This document shows positions 17,519 through 26,385 of a stretch of DNA of 64,000 bases, piece by piece. The notes under the pieces were generated by a model. It saw only the letters and a program-made list of their open reading frames with translations, had not been told where the DNA came from and searched no databases. Source of the stretch: Castellaniella sp040276065 (GTDB taxonomy: Bacteria; Pseudomonadota; Gammaproteobacteria; Burkholderiales; Burkholderiaceae_B); the NCBI RefSeq assembly GCF_040276065.1, contig NZ_JBELOI010000004.1:62001-126000 (forward strand). Reading direction: 5' to 3'. Made by a program: the position numbers and the translations under genes. Every line of letters begins with the position of its first letter. The first letter of the stretch is position 1.

Positions 17519-18406
17519 TCAGGCTCCTTTGCGGCGCAGGCGCTGCTTGAGCAGGGGGATCACCAGAGCCACCGTCACCAGCACTGCCGTGACCAGGTTC
17601 AGGTCCTGGGCCTTGAGGCCAACGAAGTCGGCGTTCAGCGCCAATGCAATGAAGAAGCGGTAGACGACCGCGCCCACGATGACCGCCAGAGTGGTCACCA
17701 CCAGCCGGCGCGAGGGCATGATGCTTTCGCCGACGATCACCGCCGCCAGGCCGATGACGATCGTCCCGATGCCCATCGAGATGTCGGCGCCGCCCTGCGA
17801 CTGCGCGAACAGGGCGCCGGCCAGACCGCACAGGGCGTTGGAGATCGCCATGCCCATGAGGACCATGCCGCCCGTTGCGATGCCTTGCGCGCGCGCCATC
17901 CGCGGATTCGATCCGGTCGCCCTCATCGCCAGCCCGATCTGAGTGGCAAAGAACCAGTCCAGCAGCAGCTTGACCGCGACCACCAGGGCGAGGAGGATCA
18001 GCGGCCGGGCGACATAGTCCTCGAGCCCCTCGGGCTGCAGCACCGTGAAGACCGTCGGATCGTTGATCAGGGGCACGTTGGGCGCATCCATCACGCGCAG
18101 ATTGATCGAATACAGCGCGATCATCATCAGGATGCTGGCGAGCAGGTCCATGATCTTGAGACTGACGTTCAGCCATCCCGTGATCATGCCGGCCAGGCCG
18201 GCGGCGAGCGTGGCGCACAGCGTGGCGAGAAACGGGTCCATGCCATGGTGGATCAGAATGGCCGCCGTGGCGCCCCCCAGCGGAAAGCTGCCGTCCACGG
18301 TCAGGTCGGGGAAATTGAGGATGCGGAACGAGATCAGGACACCCAGAGCCACCAGACCGAAGATCAGTCCGATTTCAAGGGCGCCCCATAGGGAATAAAT
18401 GGACAT
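17519..18406 (-). CDS. ABC transporter permease (BPD_transp_2, LivH-like)
   Basis: 295 residues, hydrophobic throughout, with about eight to nine membrane segments and the LivH/RbsC-type core (NFPDLTVDGSFPLGGA near the N-terminus, ATGSNPRMARAQGI as cytoplasmic coupling loop). It is the inner-membrane channel of the transporter with the ATPase at 16720 and the binding protein at 18481. Gene order SBP-permease-ATPase with small gaps indicates one operon. Confidence 0.88.
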   Translation of the reverse strand: MSIYSLWGALEIGLIFGLVALGVLISFRILNFPDLTVDGSFPLGGATAAILIHHGMDPFLATLCATLAAGLAGMITGWLNVSLKIMDLLASILMMIALYSINLRVMDAPNVPLINDPTVFTVLQPEGLEDYVARPLILLALVVAVKLLLDWFFATQIGLAMRATGSNPRMARAQGIATGGMVLMGMAISNALCGLAGALFAQSQGGADISMGIGTIVIGLAAVIVGESIMPSRRLVVTTLAVIVGAVVYRFFIALALNADFVGLKAQDLNLVTAVLVTVALVIPLLKQRLRRKGA

Positions 18407-18480
18407 GGGGGCCGGAGATCATTAAAAGCGGGTGGGCCGCCCGAAAGGCGGCCCACCTCGCGGACGCACGGTGCGAGCCG

Positions 18481-19449
18481 TTATTCGACGACCTTGGTTG
18501 CGGATTTGAGCAACGCGTCCGGCAGCGTCGCGCCTTGCCGCTTGGCCGCTCCGGGGTTGACGTACAACTCGAGTTTGTCGCTGGTCTGCGAGGCGATGGC
18601 ACCGGGCTTTTCGCCCTTGAGGATGCGCACGACCAATTTGCCGGTCTGCAGGCCCAGATCGTGATAGTTCACGCCCAGCGCGGCGATGGCCCCGCGCTTG
18701 ACGCTGTCGGTGTCCGAGGCGATGAGCGGAATCTTGGCCGAATCCCCCACCTTGACCAGGGATTCATAGGCCGAGACCACATTGTTGTCGGTATTGGTGT
18801 AGATGGCGTCCACCTTGCCCACGAGGCTGCGGGCTGCCGCGCCCACGTCCACGGTGCGCGCCGCCGAAGCCTCGACCAGCGTCATGCCGGCCTTGGGCAG
18901 CAGCTCGCGCAGGCGCTTGACCACCACGACCGAGTTCGCTTCACCGGGGTTGTAGACCATGCCGATCTTCTTGGCATTGGGCACCACCTTTTGGATGAGC
19001 TCGATCTGTTTTTCCAGAGACAGGGCGTCGGACACGCCGGTGACGTTCGTCCCCGATGCGTCCATCGAAGGCACGAGCTGGGCCGCCACCGGGTCGGTCA
19101 CCGCGGAATACACCACCGGGACGGCCTTGGTCGCAGCCACCACCGCCTGAGCCGAGGGCGTGGCGATCGCGACAATCACGTCGGGCTTGTCGCCGATGAA
19201 CTTGCGGGCGATCTGGGCGGCGATGGCGGTGTTGCCCTGAGCCGTCTGGAACTGCCATTTAAGACCCTTGACCTCGGTGTAGCCCGCCGCTGCGAGCGCC
19301 TCGTGGACGCCGTCCTTGACCGAATCGAGTGCCGGATGCTCGACGATCGAGGTGACAGCCACCGATTGGGCGTAGACCGCCGGCACGGCAATCAGGGCCG
19401 CGATCGCGGCCACGCCGGCGAGCTTGCGGATGGAAGGGTTCAGCTTCAT
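18481..19449 (-). CDS. ABC transporter substrate-binding protein (PF04392, TrpX-like)
   Basis: 322 residues. A signal peptide runs over about residues 1-28, with cleavage after VYAQ. The mature part is a periplasmic-binding fold of the ABC_sub_bind family (VTSIVEHPALDSVKDGVHEAL; VYSAVTDPVAAQLV; GMVYNPGEANSVVVV), as in TrpX-type proteins. The ligand is probably an aromatic amino acid or similar small molecule, but the family is poorly characterised, so this stays an inference. Confidence 0.88.
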   Translation of the reverse strand: MKLNPSIRKLAGVAAIAALIAVPAVYAQSVAVTSIVEHPALDSVKDGVHEALAAAGYTEVKGLKWQFQTAQGNTAIAAQIARKFIGDKPDVIVAIATPSAQAVVAATKAVPVVYSAVTDPVAAQLVPSMDASGTNVTGVSDALSLEKQIELIQKVVPNAKKIGMVYNPGEANSVVVVKRLRELLPKAGMTLVEASAARTVDVGAAARSLVGKVDAIYTNTDNNVVSAYESLVKVGDSAKIPLIASDTDSVKRGAIAALGVNYHDLGLQTGKLVVRILKGEKPGAIASQTSDKLELYVNPGAAKRQGATLPDALLKSATKVVE

Positions 19450-19477
19450 GGAGAACTCCTGTCGATGGACTTCAAGC

Positions 19478-20266
19478 TCATATTCTAACGTGCCCGACCG
19501 CGTTCCAGCCCTCGCTCGCCAGCAGGGTACGGGCCCACCGCGTGCACGGCAGACCGCAGGCCTGTTCGAGCTCTGCGGCCCGATCCATTAAATCCTGGCA
19601 GCTCACGTCGAGCGCCGGGCCCTTGAAAGCCAGGACCACGACATTGCCCTCGTCGACCTCGGGCAGGCGCAGGACGCGTCCGTCGAATGCATCGCAAATA
19701 TGCCGCATATTGCGCGCGTAGCTCTCGTGGCGGCCAAAGAGATTGACGGTCATGATCCCCGTCTCGGCAAGCACCCGGCGGCAGTCGCGGTAAAAGGACA
19801 GGCTGTCGCATACCGGGCCTTGGGCCTGCGCGTCGTACAGATCCACCATCAGGGCGAGGTAGCGGTCGGCTTGGGCGGGATCGGCGACCCAGCACTGCGC
19901 ATCCTCGTGGTCGATGGTGGAGCGCGCGGCGCCGGGCAGGCGAAAGAACGCCCGGCACATCGCCGTCACCATGGAATTGCGCTCGACGGTGTGTACGCGC
20001 GCGGGCGTGTGCGCAAGCGTGAAACGCAGCAGCGAGCCGGCACCCAGCCCGAGGATTCCCACGTGATCCCTCGCGCGCGGGGCGAGAAACATCATCCACG
20101 CCATCATCTGCTGGGTATAGGCCAGCACCAGTTCGGTCGGATGCCCGATGCGCATCGCCCCCTGGATCCACTCCGAGTTGAAGTGCAGATAGCGTATCCC
20201 CGACTCCTCGGAGAGCGTGGGAATGTCCGACGCCGCCGTCCCGCGCGTCGCCGATCGCCGCGCCAC
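19478..20266 (-). CDS. SpeE-like class I methyltransferase-fold protein (spermidine synthase family)
   Basis: About 262 residues. The Rossmann motif GILGLGAGSLLRF followed by an acidic residue in VHTVERN is the SAM/dcSAM-binding region. Other family features are IRYLHFNSEWIQGAMRI near the N-terminus and LMVDLYDAQAQG. The N-terminal beta-domain of true spermidine synthases is short or missing. The GTG at 20266 was chosen because it starts 2 nt after the thiolase stop and avoids an overlap; an ATG at 20317 is possible. Whether it makes a polyamine is uncertain. Confidence 0.72.
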   Translation of the reverse strand: MARRSATRGTAASDIPTLSEESGIRYLHFNSEWIQGAMRIGHPTELVLAYTQQMMAWMMFLAPRARDHVGILGLGAGSLLRFTLAHTPARVHTVERNSMVTAMCRAFFRLPGAARSTIDHEDAQCWVADPAQADRYLALMVDLYDAQAQGPVCDSLSFYRDCRRVLAETGIMTVNLFGRHESYARNMRHICDAFDGRVLRLPEVDEGNVVVLAFKGPALDVSCQDLMDRAAELEQACGLPCTRWARTLLASEGWNAVGHVRI

Positions 20267-20268
20267 GA

Positions 20269-21450
20269 TCAGAGGCGCTCGAAGATGGCCGCGATGCCCT
20301 GCCCGCCGCCGATGCACATGGTCACCAGCGCGTAGCGCCCCTGGATGCGCTGCAATTCGTGCACCGCCTTGACGGTGAGAATGGCCCCGGTGGCGCCAAT
20401 GGGGTGGCCAAGGCTGATGCCGCTGCCATTGGGGTTGGTTTTTTCCGGATCGAGGCCGAGCTCACGGGAAACCGCGCAGGCCTGCGCGGCGAAGGCTTCA
20501 TTGGCCTCGATCACATCCATCTGGTCGAGCGACAGGCCCGCTCGCGCCAGCGCGCCGCGCGTGGCCGGCACCGGGCCGATGCCCATGTACTGCGGATCCA
20601 CCCCGGCATGGGCGTAAGCCACCAGCCGGGCCATGGGTGCGAGGCCGCGGGCGCGCGCCGCATCGGCGGTCGCCAGCAGCACGGCCGCCGCCCCGTCATT
20701 GATCCCGGAGGCATTCCCCGCTGTGACCGTGCCGTTTTCCTTGGCAAAGACTGGCTTGAGCTTGGCAAAGCCCTCGACCGTAGCGTCCGTGCGCACGTGC
20801 TCGTCCTGATCGAATACAACCTCGCCCTTGCGGGTCTGTCTCACGACGGGCACGATTTGTTCCTTGAAGCGGCCCTCGGCAATGGCGCGCGCCGCGCGCT
20901 GGTGCGAGATCGCCGCAAGGGCGTCCTGATCGTCGCGGCTGACGCCGTACTTGCGAGCGACGTTCTCGGCCGTCACCCCCATATGATGGCGCTCAAACGG
21001 GTCGGACAGTGCGCCGACCATCATGTCGACCAGGCGATCATCGCCCATGCGCGCGCCCCAGCGGTGGGCCGTCGCGGCATAGGGCGCGCGGCTCATGTTC
21101 TCGGCGCCCGCGCCGATCGCGATATCCGCATCGCCCAGCCGCAGCGCCTGCGCCGCCGACACGATCGCCTGCAGGCCCGAACCGCACAGCCGGTTGACGT
21201 TGAAGGCCGGCGTGGCGATGCCGATCCCGCCCTCGATGGCGGCGACGCGCGACAGATACATATCGCGCGGTTCGGTGTTGACCACGTGGCCGAACACGAC
21301 GTGCCCCACGTCGTCGGCGGGCAAGCCCGCGCGTTCGAGCACGGCGCGCACGACCGTCGACCCCAGTTCGCATGGCGGAACGTCCTTGAGGCCACCCCCG
21401 AAATCTCCGACAGCGGTGCGGCAGGCTTGGACGATGACGACTTCTTTCAT
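20269..21450 (-). CDS. Acetyl-CoA C-acyltransferase (thiolase)
   Basis: 393 residues, standard for thiolase II. Nucleophile Cys89 is in NRLCGSGLQAI; the His motif GHPIGATG and second Cys motif CIGGGQG are near the C-terminus. It catalyses acetoacetyl-CoA formation or beta-ketoacyl-CoA cleavage; biosynthetic and BktB-like degradative forms cannot be separated here. The start MKEVVIVQ at 21450 has GGGGAG upstream; a longer start at 21480 would add ten unconserved residues. It is probably the first gene of the run that continues with the SpeE-like and ABC genes. Confidence 0.93.
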   Translation of the reverse strand: MKEVVIVQACRTAVGDFGGGLKDVPPCELGSTVVRAVLERAGLPADDVGHVVFGHVVNTEPRDMYLSRVAAIEGGIGIATPAFNVNRLCGSGLQAIVSAAQALRLGDADIAIGAGAENMSRAPYAATAHRWGARMGDDRLVDMMVGALSDPFERHHMGVTAENVARKYGVSRDDQDALAAISHQRAARAIAEGRFKEQIVPVVRQTRKGEVVFDQDEHVRTDATVEGFAKLKPVFAKENGTVTAGNASGINDGAAAVLLATADAARARGLAPMARLVAYAHAGVDPQYMGIGPVPATRGALARAGLSLDQMDVIEANEAFAAQACAVSRELGLDPEKTNPNGSGISLGHPIGATGAILTVKAVHELQRIQGRYALVTMCIGGGQGIAAIFERL

Positions 21451-21531
21451 AGTGGGGCTCCCCGGTTGAACGACGCTCAACTATAGCAGTCCCGGGAAAA
21501 TGCAGCCCCGCAATACGCGGTCAGCCACGGT

Positions 21532-21548
21532 GGCGGGACGTGCCCGCC
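21532..21548. terminator. GC-rich hairpin between GlcG-like gene and thiolase
   Basis: Inverted repeat GGCGGG-acgtg-CCCGCC, 30 bp beyond the stop of the GlcG-like gene on the minus strand. It has no T-run and could end the catabolic operon; weak evidence. Confidence 0.3.
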
Positions 21549-21577
21549 GCACGCGGCAAGGGGCGCACCCGGGCCTT

Positions 21578-21988
21578 TTACGCCTGGATGCCGAGCGCCG
21601 CGATGCCGGCGCGGGCAATTTCGGCGTCCTGATCGGACTTTACCCCCGACACACCGACCGCGCCGATGACTTCGCCCTCGACCACGATGGGCACGCCGCC
21701 TTCCAGCATGGCATGCAGCGGCACCGAGAGAAAAGACGTGCGCCCGCCGTTGATCATTTCCTCATAGATGCGCGACTCCCGCCGGCCCAGCGCGGCCGTG
21801 CGGGCCTTGTTGGTGGCAATCTCGGACGAAAGGGGCGCGGCGCCGTCCAGTCGCAGCAGGCCCAATTGATGCCCGCCATCGTCGACCACCGCGATCACGA
21901 CTTTCCAGCCCTGGCCTTGGGCATGGGCGCTGGCGGCATCTAGAATGGCGCGGACGTCGTCGGCAAGCAGCATATGTTTCGTCTTCAT
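21578..21988 (-). CDS. GlcG/HbpS family protein (DUF336)
   Basis: 136 residues, a single-domain GlcG/HbpS-like protein: VVIAVVDDGGHQLGLLRLDGA, then ATNKARTAALGR, GGVPIVVEGEVIGAVGVSG and a C-terminal DAEIARAGIAAL, all family hallmarks. Relatives include HbpS (haem-binding) and GlcG of the glycolate operon; the biochemical role is unknown. It is the last gene of the minus-strand ureide-type operon, 41 bp after the dehydrogenase. The association with glyoxylate-forming genes fits a glycolate/glyoxylate context. Confidence 0.88.
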   Translation of the reverse strand: MKTKHMLLADDVRAILDAASAHAQGQGWKVVIAVVDDGGHQLGLLRLDGAAPLSSEIATNKARTAALGRRESRIYEEMINGGRTSFLSVPLHAMLEGGVPIVVEGEVIGAVGVSGVKSDQDAEIARAGIAALGIQA

Positions 21989-22029
21989 GAGGATCTCCTT
22001 GAAAAATGGGTGGGATGCGGATTGTGCGT

Positions 22030-23043
22030 TCAGACCAGTCGGTATAGCAAGGGCCGCCCGTCGTGGAGGCGGCGGATGTTCTCGAATTCACGCGATCGCG
22101 CGGCAACGTTATTGGACGCCACGCCTCCCGCGATGTGCGGACTCAGGATCACATTGGCGTCTGGGTGCTCGCGGGCAAGCTCCAGTAGCGGGCTGTCCAG
22201 GGGGGCCGGTTCGTAGACATAGCCGTCGCATGCCAGTCCAGCCAAGCGGCCGGAAAGCACCGCCGCCGCCACGTCGGCCTCTTTGAGCACCGTCGAGGCG
22301 CCGGTGGACACGAGGAATGCCCCGGCCTTCATCCTCTCGATGAAGGCCGAGTCGATGGATTCGCCCGCGCCCGGGCCATGCGGCCGCAGCAGGCAGAGGA
22401 AATCGCTGCGTGCGCAGACCTCATCGAGCGCGGCGTAACTCACGGCAAGCGCGCGCTCGACGTCCTCGGGCAAGCGCTGACGCTTGTAGTACAGCACCTC
22501 GCAGCCAAAGCTCTGCAGGCGCCGTGCCACGTCGGCGCCGATTTCCCCCAACCCGACGATGCCCACCGTTGATTCGGCAAGGGTGCGCATGCCGGCGCGG
22601 CCTGTCCAATTATAGGCAAAGTAGTTCTCGTCGCATTTCTGGGGTTCGGCCCAGTCGCCCGGCTGCAGCATGACGTGGGCCGCCTCGCGATAGATTTTTG
22701 CGAGGGCCAGGATCTGCATCATCACGTGTTCGGCGACCAGCGTGCTCACCAGCAAGGGCGCATGGCATACCGCGACGCCGGCGGCGCGGGCGGCCTCGAG
22801 GTCGATGTCGTAAGTGAATTGACCCAGGCGCTGGATCAAGCGCAGATTTTTGCCCGCCTCGACGATCTCGCGATCGATCGAGCCGCTGCGCTCGGAAATC
22901 AGCACCTCGGCCTCAGCCACATGCGACAGGATGGCGGCCCGATCAGGCGCTTCCATCATATCGATCCGCAGGAAATCGGGAGCCGCCTGCAGGGCGATAT
23001 TTTGGTGACGCGGGGCCCGGTTCGTCAGAAATAGCGCCTTCAA
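22030..23043 (-). CDS. D-2-hydroxyacid dehydrogenase-like protein, paralogue 1 (altered active site)
   Basis: 337 residues with the D-isomer 2-hydroxyacid dehydrogenase fold. The nucleotide site is GLGEIG (164-169). The end of beta-2 is YYKRQR with no acidic residue, suggesting NADP(H). General-base His303 (SPHIAGG) and Glu278 (VYEPAP) are present, but the substrate-binding Arg of the canonical NxARG motif is replaced (STGASTVL, 246-253). The paralogue at 31268 shows the same change, and both share HQxIALQAAPD near the N-terminus and FAYNWTG at about 142-150. The substrate is unlikely to be a plain 2-keto acid held by Arg. Confidence 0.85.
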   Translation of the reverse strand: MKALFLTNRAPRHQNIALQAAPDFLRIDMMEAPDRAAILSHVAEAEVLISERSGSIDREIVEAGKNLRLIQRLGQFTYDIDLEAARAAGVAVCHAPLLVSTLVAEHVMMQILALAKIYREAAHVMLQPGDWAEPQKCDENYFAYNWTGRAGMRTLAESTVGIVGLGEIGADVARRLQSFGCEVLYYKRQRLPEDVERALAVSYAALDEVCARSDFLCLLRPHGPGAGESIDSAFIERMKAGAFLVSTGASTVLKEADVAAAVLSGRLAGLACDGYVYEPAPLDSPLLELAREHPDANVILSPHIAGGVASNNVAARSREFENIRRLHDGRPLLYRLV

Positions 23044-23073
23044 ATTGTTCTCCTCGATTCGTGCGTACGGTCC

Positions 23074-24474
23074 CTAGAGGGAAGGCCAGACATAGGGCCC
23101 GAAGGCTTGCTCATAGGCATCCGCCATGGCCAGAAGCCGCAGGTCGGCACCAAAAGGGCCCACGAGCTGGCAGCCGATCGGCAGGCCGGAGGCAGCGGGG
23201 GCGCTGGGCAGATTGATGCCCGGCAGGCCCCCGGCATTGGCAAACGACGTGAATATCGCATGGCCGCGCGGGCCGGCCTCGATGCCGTCGATGACGGTGG
23301 GATGGCTTTCCGCCTTGGGCCAGGACACAGCGGCTATCGAAGGCGTCAGGATGAAGTCGTAGCGCTCGAACACCTGCGCGAGCTCCGCCCGCAGCTCGCG
23401 CGCATCGGCCAGCAATTGAACATACGCAGTCGCCGCCGCCGCCCTGCCCGTTTCCACCATCGGCAGCAGGGACGACGTCATCAGGCGGGTATCCAGGCCC
23501 AGGTGATCGACCAGCCACGCCAGCCCCACCGGACCGACCAGGGTCCAGATGGCGTTGAGCCGCTCGACATCGAACGGCACCTCGCCGACTTCCACGTGAT
23601 GGCCGAGCTCCTCCAGCAGGTGGGCCGCCCCTGCCGCGCTGCGGCGGATATCCGGATCGACCGGGAAATCGCCGAAAGCTGGAACGAAAAGGATGCGGCA
23701 GCCCTTCCCCGCCGTCGGCGCCTCGCTGCGCTGCGCGTCGGTGAAGGCAAAGGACGAACGGTCGAGCGGGTTTCGCCGGGCGGTGGCCGCCAGCACTGCG
23801 CGCAGGTCTGCCGGCGATCGGGCGATCACCCCGAGGGATTCGAAATCGCTGAGGATCTGCGGCAGGCCATCGACCCGACTGATGAACCCGGGACTGGGCT
23901 TGAGCCCGTACAGGCCCGTATGGGCGCAGGGCCGGCGGATGGAGCCGCCGCCGTCGGTGGCCATCGCGGCCACGCCGATGCCGCTGGCAACGGCCGCTAC
24001 CGCGCCACCACTCGAACCGCCCGGCGTCAATTCAGGATTCCAGGGGTTGCCGGTGGCGCCAAAGAGCAGGTTGTCGGTGTACCCCTGCAAGGTGAATTCG
24101 GGCACATTGGTCTTGCCGAGGATTCCCGCACCGGCCTCGCGCAAAAGAGCGATGGGCGACTCGTCGCGCGTGGGCACGTAATCGGCATAGGTGCGGCTGC
24201 CCCATGTGCAACGCAGGCCGCGCACGGGAATGTTGTCCTTGACGGTGAGAAAGATGCCGTCGAGGGCGCCCGCCGGCGTGCCCGCCCGCCAGCGCTGCGT
24301 GCTCTGGCGGGCGAGGTCGCGCGCCTCGGCGTCATTGTGCGTGATCACGGCATTGAGCGTCGGGTTCACCTGCGCCAAGCGCTCGAGCATGCTCTGGAGC
24401 ACATCCTCCGGTGTGAACCGCGCGTCACGGTAGCCGCGCAGGGTATCGGCGACGCCCAGTTTCCACAATTCCAT
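23074..24474 (-). CDS. Amidase signature family hydrolase
   Basis: 466 residues with the full Ser-cisSer-Lys triad: Lys79 (FLTVKDN), Ser154 in TPGGSSGGAVAA, and nucleophile Ser178 in TDGGGSIRRPC. It hydrolyses an amide (or carbamoyl/ureide-type) bond to acid plus ammonia. It starts 1 nt after the RidA stop and belongs to the minus-strand catabolic operon. Enzymes of this family include allophanate hydrolases and aryl/aliphatic amidases; the C-terminal domain of AtzF/DUR1-type allophanate hydrolase is absent. The substrate is unknown. Confidence 0.9.
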   Translation of the reverse strand: MELWKLGVADTLRGYRDARFTPEDVLQSMLERLAQVNPTLNAVITHNDAEARDLARQSTQRWRAGTPAGALDGIFLTVKDNIPVRGLRCTWGSRTYADYVPTRDESPIALLREAGAGILGKTNVPEFTLQGYTDNLLFGATGNPWNPELTPGGSSGGAVAAVASGIGVAAMATDGGGSIRRPCAHTGLYGLKPSPGFISRVDGLPQILSDFESLGVIARSPADLRAVLAATARRNPLDRSSFAFTDAQRSEAPTAGKGCRILFVPAFGDFPVDPDIRRSAAGAAHLLEELGHHVEVGEVPFDVERLNAIWTLVGPVGLAWLVDHLGLDTRLMTSSLLPMVETGRAAAATAYVQLLADARELRAELAQVFERYDFILTPSIAAVSWPKAESHPTVIDGIEAGPRGHAIFTSFANAGGLPGINLPSAPAASGLPIGCQLVGPFGADLRLLAMADAYEQAFGPYVWPSL

Positions 24475-24475
24475 G

Positions 24476-24874
24476 TCAATCCACTTTCGGGTTGTCGATG
24501 TAGGCGATCACGTCGAACTCGACCAACAATTCGGGGATGCCGAAAGTGCCGGTGACCGTCGCCCGCGACGGCAGCGAATCCCCAAAGAAAAATTTCTTGT
24601 AGGCCTTGTTCATGCCTTCAAAGTAACGCATGTCGGATAAATAGATCATGACCCGGGCCACATCGTCGATGGTACCGCCGGCGGCTTCCAGCAGATAGGT
24701 CAGATTGGTGAGCGCCTGAGTGGTCTGCGCCTCGATGTCGCCCACGCCCACGACCTTGCCCTCGAGATCGAGGGCCACGGTCGCGGTGTAGAAATGATTG
24801 CCCGCCAAGGTCGCTTGGGAATGGGGGTTGGGCGACTTGAGAACCTTGGGCGAGTAAACGGTTTTCTTGCTCAT
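24476..24874 (-). CDS. RidA/YjgF/UK114 family protein
   Basis: 132 residues. The family's catalytic Arg104 (LPSRATV) and Glu119 (LVEFDVIAY) are present, so it can be an active enamine/imine deaminase rather than a dead paralogue. It would clear reactive enamines or aminoacrylates formed by the cluster's deaminases, or act as a dedicated hydrolase like RutC. The ATG at 24874 overlaps the stop of the aminopeptidase gene (ATGA), so it is translationally coupled. Longer in-frame starts extend into that gene without similarity. Confidence 0.92.
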   Translation of the reverse strand: MSKKTVYSPKVLKSPNPHSQATLAGNHFYTATVALDLEGKVVGVGDIEAQTTQALTNLTYLLEAAGGTIDDVARVMIYLSDMRYFEGMNKAYKKFFFGDSLPSRATVTGTFGIPELLVEFDVIAYIDNPKVD

Positions 24875-26385
24875 ACGGATTTCCTTTCGATGTTTTCCGG
24901 AGATGATGGGAGGTCCGCGTCCGCGGCGAGGTCGAGGATCAACTGGGCCAAAACGCGTGAGCCGCTGCCCGTGGGGCCTTGCGGCATCAAGGCGTTCGCC
25001 CGGTGATTCCAGCAGGTGTTGTAGATGTCGAGGTGCAGCCAGGGATGCGAGCCGATGAACTGCGACAGGAACGCCGCCGCCACCGGGGTGCTGCCGTTCT
25101 GGCCCGTGGTTGCATAATGCCGCGAATCGGCGACCGGGCTTTCGAGGAACTGCCGGTATTGCGGCCACAGCGGCATGCGCCAGATCATTTCGCCGGCCCG
25201 CTCGTCGGCCCGGGCCAGGCGCTCGAACCACGGGGTGTCGTTGGCGAAGACGGTCGTCCCGATGGGCCCGAACGTCCCGAGCGTGGCACCCGTGAGGGTG
25301 GCGAGGTCGATGACGACCCGGGGATTGAGGCCGGCGGCCACATGCAGGGCATCGGCGAGAATCAGGCGGCCTTCCGCATCCGTGTTGATGATCTCGACCG
25401 TGGCGCCGCTGGCCATGCGGATCACGTCGCTGGGCCGCATGGCGTGGGCATCGGGCATATTCTCGACCACCGCGAACAGCGCCGTCACCGGAAAGGCGGG
25501 CTTGAGCTCTGCGATCATGGACATGGCGCCGAATATGGCCGCCCCGCCCCCCATGTCGGCCTTCATGAAATCCATGTCCTGGGGGTTTTTGAGTGAAATG
25601 CCGCCACTGTCGAAGGTGACGGTCTTGCCCACGAGCACGATCGGCGAAACCTCGGCCGGCGCACCCGTGGGTCGCCAGTCCATGCGCACGAGATACGGCT
25701 CATAGCGGCTGCCGGAGGCGACCGCCAGCAGGCCGCCCATACCCGCGTCCTCGAGCTCGGCCCGGCCCATGACGAGGATATCGAAGTTCGCCTGCGCCGC
25801 CTTTTCCCGGCAGTACTCGACGAATCTCGGCGGCGTGAGGATATTTGCCGGCTCGGTCACCAGATCGCGGGCGGCCAGCGTCGCCACGCTGGTGAGCCAG
25901 CCGGCGTGCACCGCTTGCCCGACCCCGGCGCCGCCGCCCGACGCCACGAAATCGATCTGCAGCGGGGCGGGACGACCGTCGCGCGCCGCCCCGGCCGATT
26001 CATAGGAATGATTGGCCGCCAACACCCCTTCGGTCACCCATTGGGCGGTGGGACCGTCCGCCGGCAGCACGACAGTGCAGCGGGCCTGGCGACGGGTGCG
26101 CAGCAAAGCGATGCCCTCTGCGGCCCGCAGGCGCACATCCTGGGGCGAGCCGTCACCATCCAGCGGCACCGCGACCAGCGGCACGGATTGCCCGTCTCGC
26201 AGCGCCAGGGCGAGCGTCGCCGCCTTGCCGCAGAGCAGGCCGTCGCGCAACAGTCTCTCGACAGGCTCGTCCAGCCATGCGATGCCGGTGGCGGGGCCAC
26301 GGCCGTCCGGGACGCACACGACGACCGGCTGGCCTTGGACTATCGCCCCCATCTGTCCGATCCGGGGCGGGACGGGCTGCTTCAT
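24871..26385 (-). CDS. M17 leucyl aminopeptidase family protein
   Basis: 504 residues. The two-metal site is intact: VGKTVTFDSGGISLK (Lys, Asp), MKADMGGGAA (Asp), and NTDAEGRLILADAL (334-347; Asp and Glu ligands plus the bicarbonate-site Arg). The N-terminal macro-like domain is diverged from PepA. It is overlapped on both sides by four bases, with puuE upstream and the RidA gene downstream, so it is a fixed member of the operon and not a passer-by. A peptidase is unexpected in a ureide pathway; it may act on an N-carbamoyl or peptide-like intermediate (inference). Confidence 0.92.
   Translation of the reverse strand: MKQPVPPRIGQMGAIVQGQPVVVCVPDGRGPATGIAWLDEPVERLLRDGLLCGKAATLALALRDGQSVPLVAVPLDGDGSPQDVRLRAAEGIALLRTRRQARCTVVLPADGPTAQWVTEGVLAANHSYESAGAARDGRPAPLQIDFVASGGGAGVGQAVHAGWLTSVATLAARDLVTEPANILTPPRFVEYCREKAAQANFDILVMGRAELEDAGMGGLLAVASGSRYEPYLVRMDWRPTGAPAEVSPIVLVGKTVTFDSGGISLKNPQDMDFMKADMGGGAAIFGAMSMIAELKPAFPVTALFAVVENMPDAHAMRPSDVIRMASGATVEIINTDAEGRLILADALHVAAGLNPRVVIDLATLTGATLGTFGPIGTTVFANDTPWFERLARADERAGEMIWRMPLWPQYRQFLESPVADSRHYATTGQNGSTPVAAAFLSQFIGSHPWLHLDIYNTCWNHRANALMPQGPTGSGSRVLAQLILDLAADADLPSSPENIERKSV

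Noticed and set aside
24476..25231. Longer 251-codon version of the RidA gene
   Set aside because: The extra N-terminal part overlaps the aminopeptidase gene and has no similarity; RidA proteins are about 130 residues.
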